From: Mycobacterium sp. DL440
GTDB lineage: Bacteria; Actinomycetota; Actinomycetes; Mycobacteriales; Mycobacteriaceae
NCBI RefSeq assembly: GCF_011745145.1
Contig: NZ_CP050191.1
Coordinates: 6,184,367-6,248,366 of the forward strand
Length of the DNA stretch: 64,000 nt
Direction of reading: 5' to 3'
In this document: positions 63,909 to 64,000 of the stretch, in pieces
How the letters are laid out: each line of letters opens with the position of its first letter
Numbering within the stretch: the first letter of the stretch is position 1
Translations under genes and position numbers: made by a program
Notes under the pieces: generated by a model
Database searches by the model: none
The model's input: only the letters and a program-made list of their open reading frames with translations
What the model was told of the DNA's origin: nothing

Positions 63909-64000
63909 CCAGCCGAGTCTGGCACAGGTGCGGTCGGTGAGAACGTCCAGCCGCCGGCCCGATCGCGCGTCGTTCTCTACGCCTGGGCTGTAGATCGTCT

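Noticed and set aside
63712..63993. 93-codon plus-strand frame at the right edge
   Set aside because: It overlaps the AhpD-like gene on the opposite strand and has no recognisable features.
63961..64000. Possible sixth member of the inverted-repeat family at the right edge
   Set aside because: CGTTCTCTACGCC resembles one arm, but the other arm is outside or absent and the DNA may be coding for the next gene.

Overview
The window reads as chromosome of a fast-growing mycobacterium (Mycolicibacterium/Mycobacterium sensu lato). It is GC-rich with dense coding. It carries the mycobacterial order AAA ATPase - pssA - psd - moeA - SDR, then (after an interruption) groEL2. Its right end has the order prolyl oligopeptidase, DUF779, two small membrane proteins, lpdC, small membrane protein, AhpD-like protein. 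From memory these two blocks match M. tuberculosis Rv0435c-Rv0440 and Rv0457c-Rv0464c. Other mycobacterial hallmarks are a huge PGRS-like glycine-rich exported protein, an F420-type LLM oxidoreductase, a DinB/mycothiol-type protein, an Mce-associated-type protein and many start codons placed 6-7 nt after a TANNNT -10 box (leaderless mRNAs).

Layout. 1-4997 (minus): Mrp/Mnh cation/proton antiporter operon (A+B fusion, C, D, start of E), all joined by ATGA overlaps. 5124-6910 (minus): ArsB/NhaD-type permease and CBS-pair protein. 7109-8736 (plus): NarL-type two-component system. 8703-11177: DUF1707 protein, a TetR regulator divergent from two coupled SRPBCC proteins, and a third SRPBCC protein. 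11463-17415 (minus): Cdc48-like ATPase, PS synthase, PS decarboxylase, MoeA and an SDR in one operon. 17477-20329 (plus): two bacterial-PH proteins and a HAD phosphatase. 20440-26088 (minus): exported 735-aa protein, SF2 helicase, cupin and a second SDR. 26212-27569 (plus): TetR and sulfotransferase. 27632-35854 (minus): 2740-aa exported glycine-rich protein. 36343-38186 (plus): LLM oxidoreductase and Tat-exported polysaccharide deacetylase. 38385-40235: groEL2 with two CIRCE operators and a strong terminator. 40411-47243 (plus): seven-gene MoxR-DUF58-VWA-TPR (Bat-like) operon. 47263-53082: FMN-barrel protein, amidohydrolase, VOC protein, Ser/Thr kinase with a partner ectodomain protein, DinB and PAP2. 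53488-54618 (plus): exported two-repeat protein. 54758-63908: aldehyde dehydrogenase, ppk2, membrane protein, prolyl oligopeptidase, DUF779, lpdC cluster and an AhpD-like protein.

What stands out. (1) A gap-free 70-bp upstream module is shared by the giant glycine-rich exported protein (35854, minus) and the small two-repeat exported protein (53488, plus). It holds a TTGCA..TGCAA palindrome, tandem CTGAG repeats 11 bp apart ending at the -35 position, and a TAARTT -10. I read it as a co-regulated pair of surface proteins. (2) A family of five imperfect inverted repeats with the core GTAGAAACCGGC lies only downstream of gene 3' ends. (3) Two SDR paralogues 9 kb apart share a promoter/operator core beside a TetR gene. 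(4) Both CIRCE elements of groEL2 double as promoter -35/-10 boxes. (5) A transmembrane kinase has a sensor domain that resembles the protein encoded immediately after it.
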